DNA from: Erysipelotrichaceae bacterium
GTDB lineage: Bacteria > Bacillota_I > Bacilli_A > Erysipelotrichales > Erysipelotrichaceae
NCBI GenBank assembly: GCA_017404205.1
Contig: JAFRCV010000002.1
Span: 1-64,000 of the forward strand
DNA: 64,000 bases
Reading direction: 5' to 3'
Each line of letters starts with the position of its first letter. The first letter of the stretch is position 1. Under the pieces are notes generated by a model. The model saw only the letters and a program-made list of their open reading frames with translations. It did no database searches and was not told the origin of the DNA. This document shows, piece by piece, positions 8,940 to 17,265 of this stretch. The position numbers and the translations under genes are program-made.

Positions 8940-10193
8940 CTATAAACCAATTAACGTATCTGGTATTTCATATACGTTGTCATTAATTGGCATTATATTG
9001 TCTCTTCTGCATATTACAAAACCATCTGTTATTTCTTTCCCGTATTTTTCTAACACTTTAAAATTCTTAGATGCTCTTGTTGGTTTTACGCTTTTCTTTA
9101 TTTCAATAGGAGTTATCTTGTCCATTTGATAAAATATTAGATCAATTTCTTTTTGATGTGTATCTCTATAGTAATATAAATACCATTTGGGATTTTTTCC
9201 ATTATGATAATATGATTTATATATTTCGCTAACTACGTATGTTTCATAAAAAGCACCAGCCATCATGCTATTTTCTAAAAACTCTGCTGTAGGAATTTTG
9301 CATAGGTAAGCGCATAAACCGGTGTCCATAAAATATAATTTTGGAGCTTTAATAATACTATTAGAGATGTTTGCAAAAAACGGTTGTACCAATATAATCA
9401 TGCCTGACGTTTCTAAAATTGATAACCATCTTTTAATCGTTCTAACATCAACTCCAACTGCGTTTGATAAATCATTATAGTTTATTTGTTGTCCGGTTCT
9501 CATAGCAAGAATTGAAAGGAAATTAATATATTCATGTTCTAAAGAAATGTTTATTAATTGTTTAATATCTTTTTCAATATAGGAATTCAAGTATCCTTGA
9601 AAGTATAAATCTCTATCTTGATCATCAACTACTATTGATGGCATTCCACCTTTAAAAATTCTATTAAAAACATTTTCAGTATCTTTATCGTTTTCTCTTT
9701 CTCTTTCAGTTCTTAATAATATATCAATATCTGGTAAAAATTCTTTTGAGTCTTTTTGTAATATTTCATATCTGGAAAAAGAATTCATAAATAAAACGCC
9801 AATTCTACCAGCAAGTGATTCACTTACTGATTGTTGTAGCTCAAATTGTTGAGAACCCGTCAAATAAAATAAGTTTTCTTTTTTTCTATTTGTTTCAATT
9901 GCTTCAAGACGATAATTATCTATATACATTTTTATATAAGATAAAAGATTAGGAGCCTTTTGTATTTCATCAATAATAACAGGAGGATTATAAACTTTTA
10001 AAAACTGTTCGGGGTTTTCGTTGGCTAGTTTTCTTACCTGAACATCATCTAGGCTTACAACTTTATATTTATTTTTATTTCTTTGGGCTAAGGTTGTGGA
10101 TTTTCCAACTTGTCTTGGCCCATAAATAACTATGCTTTCAAATACATTTTCAACATCATCCAAAATTTTATCTATTGTTCTTTTATAATACAT
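8940..10193 (-). CDS. AAA_14 / DUF4143 ATPase
   Basis: A 417-residue protein of the common AAA_14+DUF4143 family. Walker A is YGPRQVGKSTTLAQ (residues 25-38), Walker B is PPVIIDEIQKAPNLL, and LTGSQQFEL is sensor-like. The DUF4143 part (from about residue 200) includes a winged-helix stretch (AVGVDVRTIKRWLSILE) and a PD-(D/E)xK-like end (KEIDLIFYQ, PIEIKKS). The role of this family is not established. SD GAGG precedes the ATG. It stands alone between the RelBE pair and the split Cys-tail gene. Confidence 0.85.
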   Translation of the reverse strand: MYYKRTIDKILDDVENVFESIVIYGPRQVGKSTTLAQRNKNKYKVVSLDDVQVRKLANENPEQFLKVYNPPVIIDEIQKAPNLLSYIKMYIDNYRLEAIETNRKKENLFYLTGSQQFELQQSVSESLAGRIGVLFMNSFSRYEILQKDSKEFLPDIDILLRTERERENDKDTENVFNRIFKGGMPSIVVDDQDRDLYFQGYLNSYIEKDIKQLINISLEHEYINFLSILAMRTGQQINYNDLSNAVGVDVRTIKRWLSILETSGMIILVQPFFANISNSIIKAPKLYFMDTGLCAYLCKIPTAEFLENSMMAGAFYETYVVSEIYKSYYHNGKNPKWYLYYYRDTHQKEIDLIFYQMDKITPIEIKKSVKPTRASKNFKVLEKYGKEITDGFVICRRDNIMPINDNVYEIPDTLIGL

Positions 10194-10230
10194 ATGAATT
10201 CCTCTTGCTTGATGTCATTTTAACATATAA

Positions 10231-10270
10231 AAAGCGTGAAATCAACATCTGAATGTAATATTCACGCTTA
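10231..10270 (-). terminator. probable intrinsic terminator
   Basis: AAGCGTGAA / TTCACGCTT arms about 20 nt apart with a T-run on the minus strand (CTTTTTATA). It follows the Cys-tail gene region. Confidence 0.5.
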
Positions 10271-10315
10271 TTTTCAATGGCAAAGGTATACAAATTTGAT
10301 ACAAAACGTTTGCCA

Positions 10316-10438
10316 CTATTTATCTTTGCTTTTTAGTAAATCCATCATGCTTTTTCTTAATGCTTTTAATTCTTTAGGATTCCTTATACATGTAAATCTA
10401 GAACATTGCTCGTTAAGATAACAGCTCTCACAGATAAT
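10316..10438 (-). other. detached Cys-rich tail of the upstream gene
   Basis: Directly after the TAA of the 10439-10999 gene the same reading frame continues for 40 codons to a TAG at 10316. It encodes IICESCYLNEQCSRFTC and a basic helix, KELKALRKSMMDLLK. The C-x2-C...C-x4-C spacing looks like a small metal-binding or Fe-S unit. It has no start codon or SD of its own, so it is best read as the former C-terminus cut off by a nonsense mutation. Confidence 0.55.
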
Positions 10439-10999
10439 TTAATTAATGGATTGAAGCATTAATTCAATATCAGTAGGAAGCTCGTATTTATCTATCTTCT
10501 TAACATCTGATGCATTTCTTAAACCAAAATCTAGTTTTTTACCATTGCTGGTTTTAACATACCTATATGGTTCTGCAAAGAAAGATACACAGTCGCCTTT
10601 TTCTAAATGACCGAAGCCATCAGATGGCACCCAGACATGATCTTCTTTTCCTTCAAAACATGTTCCATCAGGGTACATTCCATCAACATAAATTCTTTTG
10701 AAGCATATTCTATCTTTAGTGAAAGTCTCCGCCTCACCTTTAAATCCCATAGGATTGTAATAATAGCAAAGCATAAATGAGCCACGATAGTCTGCACTAG
10801 TTTGAATTTGAATATCTATGAAGTCCTCATAGGTTAGCTTTTCAGCGCCAACTATATCCTTCATGGCTTCTTTGTTAAAATTAAGAAGTTCGCCTGTGTC
10901 TGTTTGGAATAATTCCTTAGATCCATAATGTGCTTTTATCACATCATAAAATTCTTTGTTGTCCTTGTATTTATCAAGGAGCTCTTGTTTTGTTTTCAT
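10439..10999 (-). CDS. conserved hypothetical protein, probably truncated by a stop codon
   Basis: A 186-residue soluble protein with no assigned function. Notable segments are QTSADYRGSFMLCYYYNPMG, EGKEDHVWVPSDGF, KGDCVSFFAEPYRYVKTSNGK and FGLRNASDVKKIDKYELP, which look like a beta-barrel or OB-like body found in gut Firmicutes hypotheticals. SD GGAGG is about 10 nt upstream. The leader contains a GCCACA/TGTGGC hairpin (about 11021-11040). The ORF ends in TAA, but the same frame continues with a Cys-rich tail, suggesting that the full-length protein was longer. Confidence 0.7.
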   Translation of the reverse strand: MKTKQELLDKYKDNKEFYDVIKAHYGSKELFQTDTGELLNFNKEAMKDIVGAEKLTYEDFIDIQIQTSADYRGSFMLCYYYNPMGFKGEAETFTKDRICFKRIYVDGMYPDGTCFEGKEDHVWVPSDGFGHLEKGDCVSFFAEPYRYVKTSNGKKLDFGLRNASDVKKIDKYELPTDIELMLQSIN

Positions 11000-11261
11000 A
11001 TTATTTTTCCTCCATTAATAAGTGCCACATCCTGTGTGGCCTAACATGCTAATAAAGGAATTAACATTTATGCATTAAGTATATCACAAATGCTTTTTTT
11101 CTACCGTTTGGCGCAATTCTTTATATTTTTATTACATATTTTAAAATGCAACCGCCTAAATTGATAATTTGATTTACTAGTTTAAAAATGATGCCAAAAA
11201 TTAGGCAAATTTCTTATTGGTGAGACTTGTACTCCGGTGATTTTACCTATTTTTACCCTAA

Positions 11262-11299
11262 AAATTAAAAAATTGTGACAGATTTCTCGTATCACAATT
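11262..11299 (-). terminator. terminator of the tmRNA gene
   Basis: AATTGTGA (11271-11278) pairs with TCACAATT (11292-11299). On the minus strand the stem is followed by TTTTTTAATTTTT. Confidence 0.75.
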
Positions 11300-11311
11300 C
11301 TAGTTCTTTTA

Positions 11312-11662
11312 TGGTGGAGATGAGGGGGATCGAACCCCTGTCCAAGAATAGCCCCACATTTTAACTTCTACAGTTTAGTTTAATTTTTGATAAGACAATA
11401 CAGAAGGCTTAAACTACCAAGTATTGAATTTGCCTTTTCGGTTTTCGGATAAGCAGATATAGGCTAACTACTTTCACCTAGTTCATGTTTACGACCAATC
11501 GCTATGAACCTTACAATTGGAAGCTGCTCAGGGAGCTACAGCGCTCAACCTATATTAAGCAAATGCTAATTCGTTATTGCCGAATATTTTGTTTTGATGA
11601 TAAGGTCATCACTCCACTGCAGTTAAAATCCAGCATAGACCTGTCGAAACCAAGACATCCCC
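11312..11662 (-). ncRNA. ssrA: tmRNA (transfer-messenger RNA)
   Basis: 351 nt. The 5' end GGGGATG pairs with CATCTCC before the 3' ACCA, forming the alanine-type acceptor stem. The T-arm GGACAGGGGTTCGATCCCC is canonical. After pseudoknot 1 (GATGA/TCATC) a short frame GGC-AAT-AAC-GAA-TTA-GCA-TTT-GCT-TAA gives a tag ending NNELAFA; GGC is the likeliest resume codon, making an 8-residue tag GNNELAFA. It rescues stalled ribosomes with SmpB, whose gene is about 1.5 kb upstream on the same strand. CCA is encoded. The tag start is an inference. Confidence 0.95.
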
Positions 11663-11708
11663 ATTTGGATATTTTATTAAACTACATTATTAAACAAAAT
11701 GCAATAGT

Positions 11709-11957
11709 TTATTCACTCTTTTCGTTATTTTTTGATAATAACGATAGTTTTCTATCAATCTTAATTGCCCTTTCAATTAATTCGCAAAAGCCAAGAACCA
11801 TAAAATATATAAATACTGCACAAAATGCTTTCACTATATTAGGAAGTACGAGTATTAATATACTTGAAAATGAATTTGCATAGCCATAAAGAATTACATT
11901 ATTAATAATATTTAAGACATAATAAATACACACAACTATTAAGCTTATTAAAGCCAT
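11709..11957 (-). CDS. small membrane protein
   Basis: An 82-residue protein with two hydrophobic helices (about residues 3-22 and 30-55) and a basic, polar tail (IDRKLSLLSKNNEKSE). No family recognised. It lies between tmRNA and the polysaccharide deacetylase gene on the same strand; whether it is expressed with them is unknown. Confidence 0.45.
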   Translation of the reverse strand: MALISLIVVCIYYVLNIINNVILYGYANSFSSILILVLPNIVKAFCAVFIYFMVLGFCELIERAIKIDRKLSLLSKNNEKSE

Positions 11958-11996
11958 TGTTTTGATACACTTACTTATTTTCAGATGATTTTTCCA

Positions 11997-12926
11997 CTAC
12001 TTTCTAACTATTGGTGCATCATAACTTAAAGGCAAGAATATATATCCTTGATTAGTTAATTCCTCAATCATTTGTGACAAACACGCTAGTGTATTTGTGC
12101 TATAGTCATGCATTAAAACAGATATAACATTGAAATTAGGTGAGCTATCAATAACATTGTGTAAGAATTCATCTGGTGTTAAATATGTAGGTCCACCGCC
12201 ATCGCCTGTTGTAAGTGTCCAATCAACATAGCCATAATGATTTTCTCTTAATTTTTCAATCATTTGATTAGTGCTTAAACCACTATAACTAACTTGAGGA
12301 CTGCCTCCTGGAAAACGCATGACATCAGTTGTGATTCCTAATAAATCTTCAATGAACTTTCTATTTTCTAATAAATCATTAATAAATACATCGACACTAC
12401 TATAAATATATTTGATATTGTGACTTGCAGTATGGTTGCCTATTGTATGGCAATTCATCTTTTCTCTTTTATAAATATCATCAACACCTTCTTTAGCTAA
12501 ACAAAAGAAAGTAGCTTGCACATCATACTTTTCAAGAACATCTAAGAAAGCTGGTGTTGTTTTAGAATATGGTCCATCATCAAATGTTAAATAACAAACT
12601 TTAAAATCTGCTTCGCCACTTCTCGCTAATTCTTCTGCTTTTACTGCATTTTTAAAATATATTTCTTTTATTTCATCGATCTTCTTATCAATATCTTTTA
12701 AATCATTTAATTCTTTATTACAATTATCTAAATTTACATTTGTCTTATCTAATGTTTCATTTAAAACATTTAAGACTTGTTTATTTTGAATTAGTTTTTC
12801 ATTTGCTTTTGTATATGCATTATAAAAGTAAATACTTAAACAACTAAGTCCTATTGCTAAAAGCGCAATTAAAATTGTGCTTCTTATTTGAGAATTTCTT
12901 CTAACTTTTGATTTTGTCTTTTCCAA
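11997..12926 (-). CDS. membrane-anchored polysaccharide deacetylase (NodB domain)
   Basis: A 309-residue protein with an N-terminal signal anchor (about residues 16-34), an extracytoplasmic coiled coil (residues 35-90) and a NodB carbohydrate esterase 4 domain. Catalytic motifs: LTFDDGP (general base Asp and metal Asp), HTASH (metal His pair), RFPGGS and the final LMHD. It should remove N-acetyl groups from peptidoglycan or another surface glycan, as in lysozyme-resistance deacetylases. Its start overlaps the upstream coiled-coil gene by 43 nt, so the two are coupled. Confidence 0.88.
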   Translation of the reverse strand: MEKTKSKVRRNSQIRSTILIALLAIGLSCLSIYFYNAYTKANEKLIQNKQVLNVLNETLDKTNVNLDNCNKELNDLKDIDKKIDEIKEIYFKNAVKAEELARSGEADFKVCYLTFDDGPYSKTTPAFLDVLEKYDVQATFFCLAKEGVDDIYKREKMNCHTIGNHTASHNIKYIYSSVDVFINDLLENRKFIEDLLGITTDVMRFPGGSPQVSYSGLSTNQMIEKLRENHYGYVDWTLTTGDGGGPTYLTPDEFLHNVIDSSPNFNVISVLMHDYSTNTLACLSQMIEELTNQGYIFLPLSYDAPIVRK

Positions 12927-13159
12927 GTTGTGTACTCACTAAAAGCAGCGCTTTTACTTTCTTTCAATTCATTTATTTCTAAATTAAGCTTATCTATTTG
13001 ATTTTCAGCATCATCAATTTCTTTACTGATATCATTTATTTCATTTATGACATCTTCATTCTCGTTTGAAATCATAAAAAGCTTATATCCTAAATATGCA
13101 AATACTATCATAAAACATATAAGAATAATTAGCATTATATTTTTAATAATTTTATTCAT
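12884..13159 (-). CDS. single-pass membrane coiled-coil protein
   Basis: A 91-residue protein: one N-terminal transmembrane helix (IMLIILICFMIVFAYLG) and then a heptad-rich Glu/Lys/Asn coiled coil to the end, which overlaps the deacetylase start. The neighbouring deacetylase also begins with TM + coiled coil, so the two may pair through their coils outside the membrane. It begins right after the smpB stop codon (13160). The topology resembles FtsL/DivIC-like small proteins, but homology cannot be claimed. Confidence 0.65.
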   Translation of the reverse strand: MNKIIKNIMLIILICFMIVFAYLGYKLFMISNENEDVINEINDISKEIDDAENQIDKLNLEINELKESKSAAFSEYTTWKRQNQKLEEILK

Positions 13160-13606
13160 TTATCTTTTTAAAGCTTTTTGAGCTTCTCTCTTCATTGATT
13201 TTAGTTTATCACTTTCACGCTTATCATATAATGTTTTTCCTCGCGCTAGTGCTATTTCAAGTTTAGCTTTGCCATCTTTTAAATACATCTTTAAAGGAAT
13301 TACTGTTAGACCTTGTAGTTTGACTTTATTAGCTAACTTGCGAATTTCAGCTTTATGCAATAATAGCTTACGATCTCTTGTTTCATCATGATTAAAACGA
13401 TTGCCTAAATCATATTGGGCAATGTTCATCCCTTTGATGTAAGCTTCGTTATTGATAAATGAGACATAAGATTCTTTGAGTTGAACTTTACCTTTACGAA
13501 TTGATTTAATTTCTGTTCCAAGTAAAGATAAGCCAGCTTCATAATTATCTAATATTTCAAAATCATGAAAAGCTTTTTTATTTACTGCGACTTCTTTTAT
13601 TCCCAT
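13160..13606 (-). CDS. smpB: SsrA-binding protein SmpB
   Basis: 148 residues, the normal length. The beta-barrel core has NKKAFHDFEILDNYEAGLSL, GTEIKSIRKGKVQLKESYV and the RKLLLHKAEI segment. The basic C-terminal tail (YDKRESDKLKSMKREAQK) inserts into the ribosomal mRNA channel. It binds the tmRNA encoded about 1.5 kb downstream. No clear SD precedes the ATG; a short GGGTA/TACCC hairpin with a T-run ends 4-5 nt before the start codon. Confidence 0.95.
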   Translation of the reverse strand: MGIKEVAVNKKAFHDFEILDNYEAGLSLLGTEIKSIRKGKVQLKESYVSFINNEAYIKGMNIAQYDLGNRFNHDETRDRKLLLHKAEIRKLANKVKLQGLTVIPLKMYLKDGKAKLEIALARGKTLYDKRESDKLKSMKREAQKALKR

Positions 13607-13610
13607 AGTA

Positions 13611-13633
13611 ATAAAAAGGGTATTTACTACCCC
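13611..13633 (-). terminator. short terminator-like hairpin between secG and smpB
   Basis: GGGTA-gtaaa-TACCC followed by TTTTT on the minus strand, immediately before the smpB start codon. The five-base-pair stem is short, so termination may be partial, linking smpB expression to secG read-through. Confidence 0.45.
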
Positions 13634-13851
13634 TATTTGATAACTCTAATAATAATGACTAAGACAAAGAAGATTATTCCTAGAATCATTGTAATTCTTG
13701 AGATTACTTTTTCTGGACCTCTTTCTTTAACATTTTGGAATAAGCCCAAATCACCAGAACCAGTGAAAGCACTCAAGCCATCAGATTTACCACTTTGTAG
13801 TAAAGATATAAGTATAAGCAATATAGCTACTATTAATAAAATAATTTCCAT
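13633..13851 (-). CDS. secG: protein translocase subunit SecG
   Basis: 72 residues with the family layout: an N-terminal TM helix (IILLIVAILLILISLLQSGKSDGLSAF), a central Gly/Ser loop (GSGDLGLFQN) and a second TM helix. It is the auxiliary channel subunit of SecYEG. secG-smpB-ssrA clustering is common in Firmicutes; the usual rnr gene between secG and smpB is absent here. Confidence 0.9.
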   Translation of the reverse strand: MEIILLIVAILLILISLLQSGKSDGLSAFTGSGDLGLFQNVKERGPEKVISRITMILGIIFFVLVIIIRVIK

Positions 13852-13900
13852 AATTTACCTCAATAAAGCGTGTTATCATTTTATAACTTTTTATGCGTTA

Positions 13901-14635
13901 TTACAATATCTCTGGGCCGTTATTTTTAAATATCAGCTTTCCTAAATATTCATAAAAATCTATTAAAGAACCATTAGGATATACATTTATATCTTTATTG
14001 CTCTTGTTTATTAAGCAATCGGTAACTAAATATACTTTCATTCCTAGCTTTTCAGCTATCATATCTTCATCTACATCGTTTCCTACCATCAAACATTCTT
14101 CAGGATTGAGGTTCATTTTTTTAATGATCTCTTCATAATATTTAATGTTGGGTTTTGAATAGCTTGAACTTTCATATGCTGTATATAAATCAATATCTTT
14201 TAAATTGATGCCCGCCCATTTCATTCTGCTTTCAGTTGCAAAATAAGGAAAGATAGGATTAGTGGCAATAATAACTTGTAATCCTCTTTTTTTAATTTCA
14301 GAGATAATTATTTTAGCGTATTTGTTGAAACCGCAATATTTCTTGCTTTCTTGGAAATCAACTTTATAAAAATCATTTAGTTCATTTTCTAGTTCTTTAG
14401 AATAATCTTTATAATAGGTTTTTATATCTTCCCAAAAGACATCTCTATTAGTTTTTTTACCATCATTTAAAACCATTGCCTTTGTGCCATGCCATATCGC
14501 ATTTATCAACTCTTTTCCATCAATTCCTAATGGCAACATTCTTTTAACTAGCAATCGAAAATAAGATTCAACAAATTTATCTTGGTCCATTGGCAACAGA
14601 GTTCCGTCTAAATCAAATAAAATTGTTTTTATCAT
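13901..14635 (-). CDS. HAD-superfamily hydrolase
   Basis: A 244-residue haloacid-dehalogenase-fold phosphatase: motif I FDLDGTLLPMD (nucleophile and acid Asp), motif II ATNPIFP, Lys in SKPNIKYYEE and motif IV VGNDVDEDM. A helical cap lies between motifs I and II. The substrate is not predictable. Its start overlaps the DUF951 stop by 4 nt, so it is in one operon with DUF951, dtd, the GtrA gene and possibly mgtE. Confidence 0.85.
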   Translation of the reverse strand: MIKTILFDLDGTLLPMDQDKFVESYFRLLVKRMLPLGIDGKELINAIWHGTKAMVLNDGKKTNRDVFWEDIKTYYKDYSKELENELNDFYKVDFQESKKYCGFNKYAKIIISEIKKRGLQVIIATNPIFPYFATESRMKWAGINLKDIDLYTAYESSSYSKPNIKYYEEIIKKMNLNPEECLMVGNDVDEDMIAEKLGMKVYLVTDCLINKSNKDINVYPNGSLIDFYEYLGKLIFKNNGPEIL

Positions 14636-14838
14636 AATTCGTTTTCTTGTGCTTTTTGAATCATCTTTTTACATTTGCGTTCAAATTCTTGTCTTTCCAT
14701 CATTACAATGGCACCGCAACCTTCGCATTTAATTTTAATATCAGCACCCATTCTTGTTATTTTCCAATAATGTGATTTATGGCAAGGATGATCTTTTTTC
14801 ATTTGCACAATATCATTTAAATTGTAATTTTCAATCAT
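14632..14838 (-). CDS. DUF951 family protein
   Basis: A 68-residue member of a small Firmicutes-specific family: [21 protein letters not shown], then [19 protein letters not shown]. The single Cys in HPC plus the C-x2-C pair suggests a zinc site. Function unknown. It overlaps both neighbours by 4 nt within the dtd operon. Confidence 0.88.
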   Translation of the reverse strand: MIENYNLNDIVQMKKDHPCHKSHYWKITRMGADIKIKCEGCGAIVMMERQEFERKCKKMIQKAQENEL

Positions 14839-15287
14839 TTTAAAATCTCCTTTGAATCTAAAACAATCGTAACTGGTCCATCATTTATTAAAGCTATCTT
14901 CATATCTGCACCAAATATGCCTGTCTCAACAATTAGCCCTAATTCTTTTAAACAATCATTAAAATAATTATATAAATCAATAGCTCTTTCACCATTTAAT
15001 GCATTTATAAATGATGGTCTATTTCCTTTAGAACAATCAGCCAATAATGTAAATTGCGATATCGATAAAACTGAGCCATTAACATCATATAAACTTAAAT
15101 TCATTTTATGGTTCTCATCATCAAATATTCTTAACTTACTCATTTTATTAGCCATCTTTAATATCACTTCTTTATCATCATTAACATCAATACCAACAAG
15201 CACTAAAAAACCTTGATCAATTCTTCCAGTGATTTTGTTGTCTACTGTACAAGATGCTTCTTTTACTCTTTGAATAACTAATTTCAT
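14835..15287 (-). CDS. dtd: D-aminoacyl-tRNA deacylase
   Basis: 150 residues, typical DTD length. [58 protein letters not shown] (the SQFTL catalytic loop) and [18 protein letters not shown] (with the GP cis-dipeptide) are all present. It removes D-amino acids and glycine wrongly attached to tRNA. Overlaps with the GtrA and DUF951 genes indicate a tight operon. Confidence 0.95.
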   Translation of the reverse strand: MKLVIQRVKEASCTVDNKITGRIDQGFLVLVGIDVNDDKEVILKMANKMSKLRIFDDENHKMNLSLYDVNGSVLSISQFTLLADCSKGNRPSFINALNGERAIDLYNYFNDCLKELGLIVETGIFGADMKIALINDGPVTIVLDSKEILK

Positions 15288-15694
15288 TTTTTAAAAATAA
15301 ATAATTTTGATAAAAAATAATTTGACACAATAACGACAACTTGAGCAATTATCTTAACAATGAGTGCATCAATATTTAATAAGTTACAGCCAACAAAAAG
15401 AATTATTTCTTCTATTCCTAAAGTTAATAGTCGTGCTGTAACAAAAGATATTAATTCTTTTATGACTGTCTTTTTTTCTTTTGCCTTTGATTCAAATACA
15501 AATACTTTATTTGTGACAAACGCAAAAGCAACAGCTAATATCCAACTTATAATATTTGATATATGTTCATTAAAAGATAAGGCCTTATTAAAAATATAAA
15601 AGCTGATAATGCTTACTAGAAAAGTGCATCCACCAAAGAATAGATAACTGATAACTTCTTTATATTTTAAAAATAATTCTTTTATTTTTTTCAT
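15284..15694 (-). CDS. GtrA-family membrane protein
   Basis: 136 residues with four hydrophobic helices and the family's signature positions ([19 protein letters not shown], then [12 protein letters not shown] in the first half and ANYFLSK-like [12 protein letters not shown] at the end). GtrA proteins are thought to help flip lipid-linked sugars. It overlaps dtd by 4 nt and follows mgtE by 1 nt. The glycolipid substrate is unknown. Confidence 0.85.
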   Translation of the reverse strand: MKKIKELFLKYKEVISYLFFGGCTFLVSIISFYIFNKALSFNEHISNIISWILAVAFAFVTNKVFVFESKAKEKKTVIKELISFVTARLLTLGIEEIILFVGCNLLNIDALIVKIIAQVVVIVSNYFLSKLFIFKK

Positions 15695-15695
15695 C

Positions 15696-17027
15696 TTATA
15701 TATTCATCAATAATAAAGCAATATTAAAGAAAATAACTAAGCTACAAGCATCAACCATAGTAGTAATCATTGGTGAAGCCATATAAGCTGGATCAAGTTT
15801 TAATGATTTAGCCAATATTGGAAGCAAACAACCAAGCGATTTAGCAAGCATTGCGGTAAAGAATAAAGTTATACCTATTACAATAGCTAATGATAAATCA
15901 TGATATTGTAAGAAGATTCTAACGCCATTAACAATCGCCAATGTTCCACCAACTAACATAGCGATTCTTATTTCCTTCCACCAAACTTTTAAGACATCTC
16001 TTGTTTCTACTTCATCAGTAGCTAAAGCTCTAATAACCATTGTTGAAGCTTGTGAACCACAATTACCGCCCGTATCCATAATCATTGGAATAAATGAAAC
16101 TAATATAGGCACAGCTGCAAAGGCGTTTTCATAGCTAGTAATAATCTTTCCTGTAACAATGGAACTTAACATTAAGACCAAAAGCCATACGATACGATTT
16201 CGATATTGTGAGAAGACTGATTCTTTCATGTAATCTTCTTCAGATGGTGCCATAGCGGCCATCTTTTCGAAGTCTTCTTCATTTTCTTCTGACATGACAT
16301 CGATGGCATCATCAATTGTAACGATACCAACAAGTCTAGTTTCAGAGTCAACAACCGGTATAGCTAAGAAGTCATATTTATCAAACATCTTAGCAACCTC
16401 TTCTTTATCCTCATTAGTATTGACACTAATAACATTTTCTTCCATTATTTCTGACATCTTTGTCTGTGGTTCAGCCAATAATAAATCTTTAGCTGATACA
16501 ACGCCCACAAGATAACGTGCCTTATCAGTAATGTATATTGTATAAATAGTTTCCTTTGTTAATCCTCTTTTTCTTATTCTATTAAAGGCTTCTTCAACTG
16601 TCGTGTCTTCTTCTAATGAAGAATATTCAGTTGTCATAATTGATCCTGCTGAATCTTCAGGATATTTTAACATTTCGTTGATAGCTTTACGTTTTGTTTC
16701 TGAGGAGTTATTTAAAACCCTAGTTACAAGATTGGCAGGTAATTCATCAATTAAATCAACGGCATCATCAATGTACATCTTCGATACAATACTGGCGATT
16801 TCATTATCACTTAATGTTTCAATTAAGTTCTCTTGCGTATCGGGATCCATTCTAGCAAAGATATCTGCCGCTTCATCTTTTTTTAATAAGCGAAATACTA
16901 CTGCTTGTTTATTCTTATCTAATTCGTCCAAGCATTCTGCAATATCTGCCTCATTGGCTTCGCTTAAAAGTAACTTCAATTCTTTAAAGTTTTCTTTTTC
17001 TAATAGCTCTATGATTTTTTCAACCAT
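15696..17027 (-). CDS. mgtE: magnesium transporter MgtE
   Basis: 443 residues, full length. The N-terminal superhelical domain (ANEADIAECLDELD, DPDTQENLIETLSD) and a tandem CBS pair (about residues 130-255) form the cytosolic Mg2+ sensor. Five TM helices follow, with the conserved PMIMDTGGNCGSQASTMVIR and the pore Asp region near the end (PMITTMVDACSLVIF). Excellent SD AAGGAGGA about 7 nt upstream. It is preceded by a short leader peptide and a stable hairpin, so expression is probably attenuated in addition to protein-level gating by Mg2+. Confidence 0.95.
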   Translation of the reverse strand: MVEKIIELLEKENFKELKLLLSEANEADIAECLDELDKNKQAVVFRLLKKDEAADIFARMDPDTQENLIETLSDNEIASIVSKMYIDDAVDLIDELPANLVTRVLNNSSETKRKAINEMLKYPEDSAGSIMTTEYSSLEEDTTVEEAFNRIRKRGLTKETIYTIYITDKARYLVGVVSAKDLLLAEPQTKMSEIMEENVISVNTNEDKEEVAKMFDKYDFLAIPVVDSETRLVGIVTIDDAIDVMSEENEEDFEKMAAMAPSEEDYMKESVFSQYRNRIVWLLVLMLSSIVTGKIITSYENAFAAVPILVSFIPMIMDTGGNCGSQASTMVIRALATDEVETRDVLKVWWKEIRIAMLVGGTLAIVNGVRIFLQYHDLSLAIVIGITLFFTAMLAKSLGCLLPILAKSLKLDPAYMASPMITTMVDACSLVIFFNIALLLMNI

Positions 17028-17042
17028 CGTCTTTCCTCCTTA

Positions 17043-17096
17043 CAATTAAAAGACGATTTAAATGAGGCACGCCTTCGGGTGCTCATCTAAATCGTT
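17043..17096 (-). promoter_or_regulatory. attenuator-like hairpin in the mgtE leader
   Basis: AACGATTTAGATGAG pairs with CTCATTTAAATCGT (GU-tolerant), closed by GCAC...GTGC, and is followed on the minus strand by CTTTTAATT. The 5' arm lies inside the leader peptide codons for N-D-L-D-E, so a ribosome there would prevent folding. It does not match the M-box consensus. Confidence 0.6.
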
Positions 17097-17129
17097 ACTA
17101 TGTGAATTATTGCATAAATGAACATCCAT
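17058..17129 (-). CDS. mgtE leader peptide (23 residues)
   Basis: An ATG at 17129 with SD AAGGAGGA 7 nt upstream opens a 23-codon frame ending in TAA at 17058, 30 nt before mgtE. The peptide contains the acidic-proline run NDLDEHP. Such segments destabilise translating ribosomes when Mg2+ is low, as shown for the MgtL leader of E. coli. Here those codons also form one arm of the downstream hairpin. The SD itself lies in the loop of an AACGC/GCGTT hairpin (17131-17150). Leader function is inferred; no homolog is recognised. Confidence 0.6.
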   Translation of the reverse strand: MDVHLCNNSHSNDLDEHPKACLI

Positions 17130-17153
17130 AAACGCTTCCTCCTTGGCGTTTTT

Positions 17154-17183
17154 ATTTTACCTTTTTTATTAAAAACAGGTCAA
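17154..17183 (-). promoter_or_regulatory. mgtE operon promoter
   Basis: Minus strand TTGACC (17178-17183), 18 nt spacer, TAAAAT (17154-17159). Transcription would start near 17147, leaving a leader of about 120 nt before mgtE. Confidence 0.6.
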
Positions 17184-17220
17184 TGTAATTCGTTTATTTT
17201 TCAAGCCCTTATATGAAGTA

Positions 17221-17250
17221 TTGACTTCACATTATGTGCAAATTCACAAT
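17221..17250 (+). promoter_or_regulatory. promoter/operator of the MerR-type gene
   Basis: TTGACT at 17221 followed by a perfect palindrome CACATTATGTG (17228-17238) and a weak -10 (CACAAT, 17245-17250). A dyad between -35 and -10 is where MerR-family regulators bind, so autoregulation is likely. Confidence 0.5.
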
Positions 17251-17265
17251 AAGGAGGAAATTTAA

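Noticed and set aside
11281-11305. Third copy of the 24-bp repeat found at 49681 and 55027
   Set aside because: Only a partial ATCACAATT-like match; here it is the stem of the tmRNA terminator.
11485-11883. 132-codon plus-strand frame
   Set aside because: It lies antisense to the tmRNA gene and runs into the opposite small membrane gene; no SD or protein-like composition.
16603-17049. 148-codon plus-strand frame opposite mgtE
   Set aside because: Shadow of the well-supported mgtE gene; Ser/Ile-rich composition is typical of antisense frames in AT-rich genes.
17043-17150. M-box magnesium riboswitch before mgtE
   Set aside because: The conserved M-box segments are absent and the leader is too short; the leader-peptide explanation fits better.
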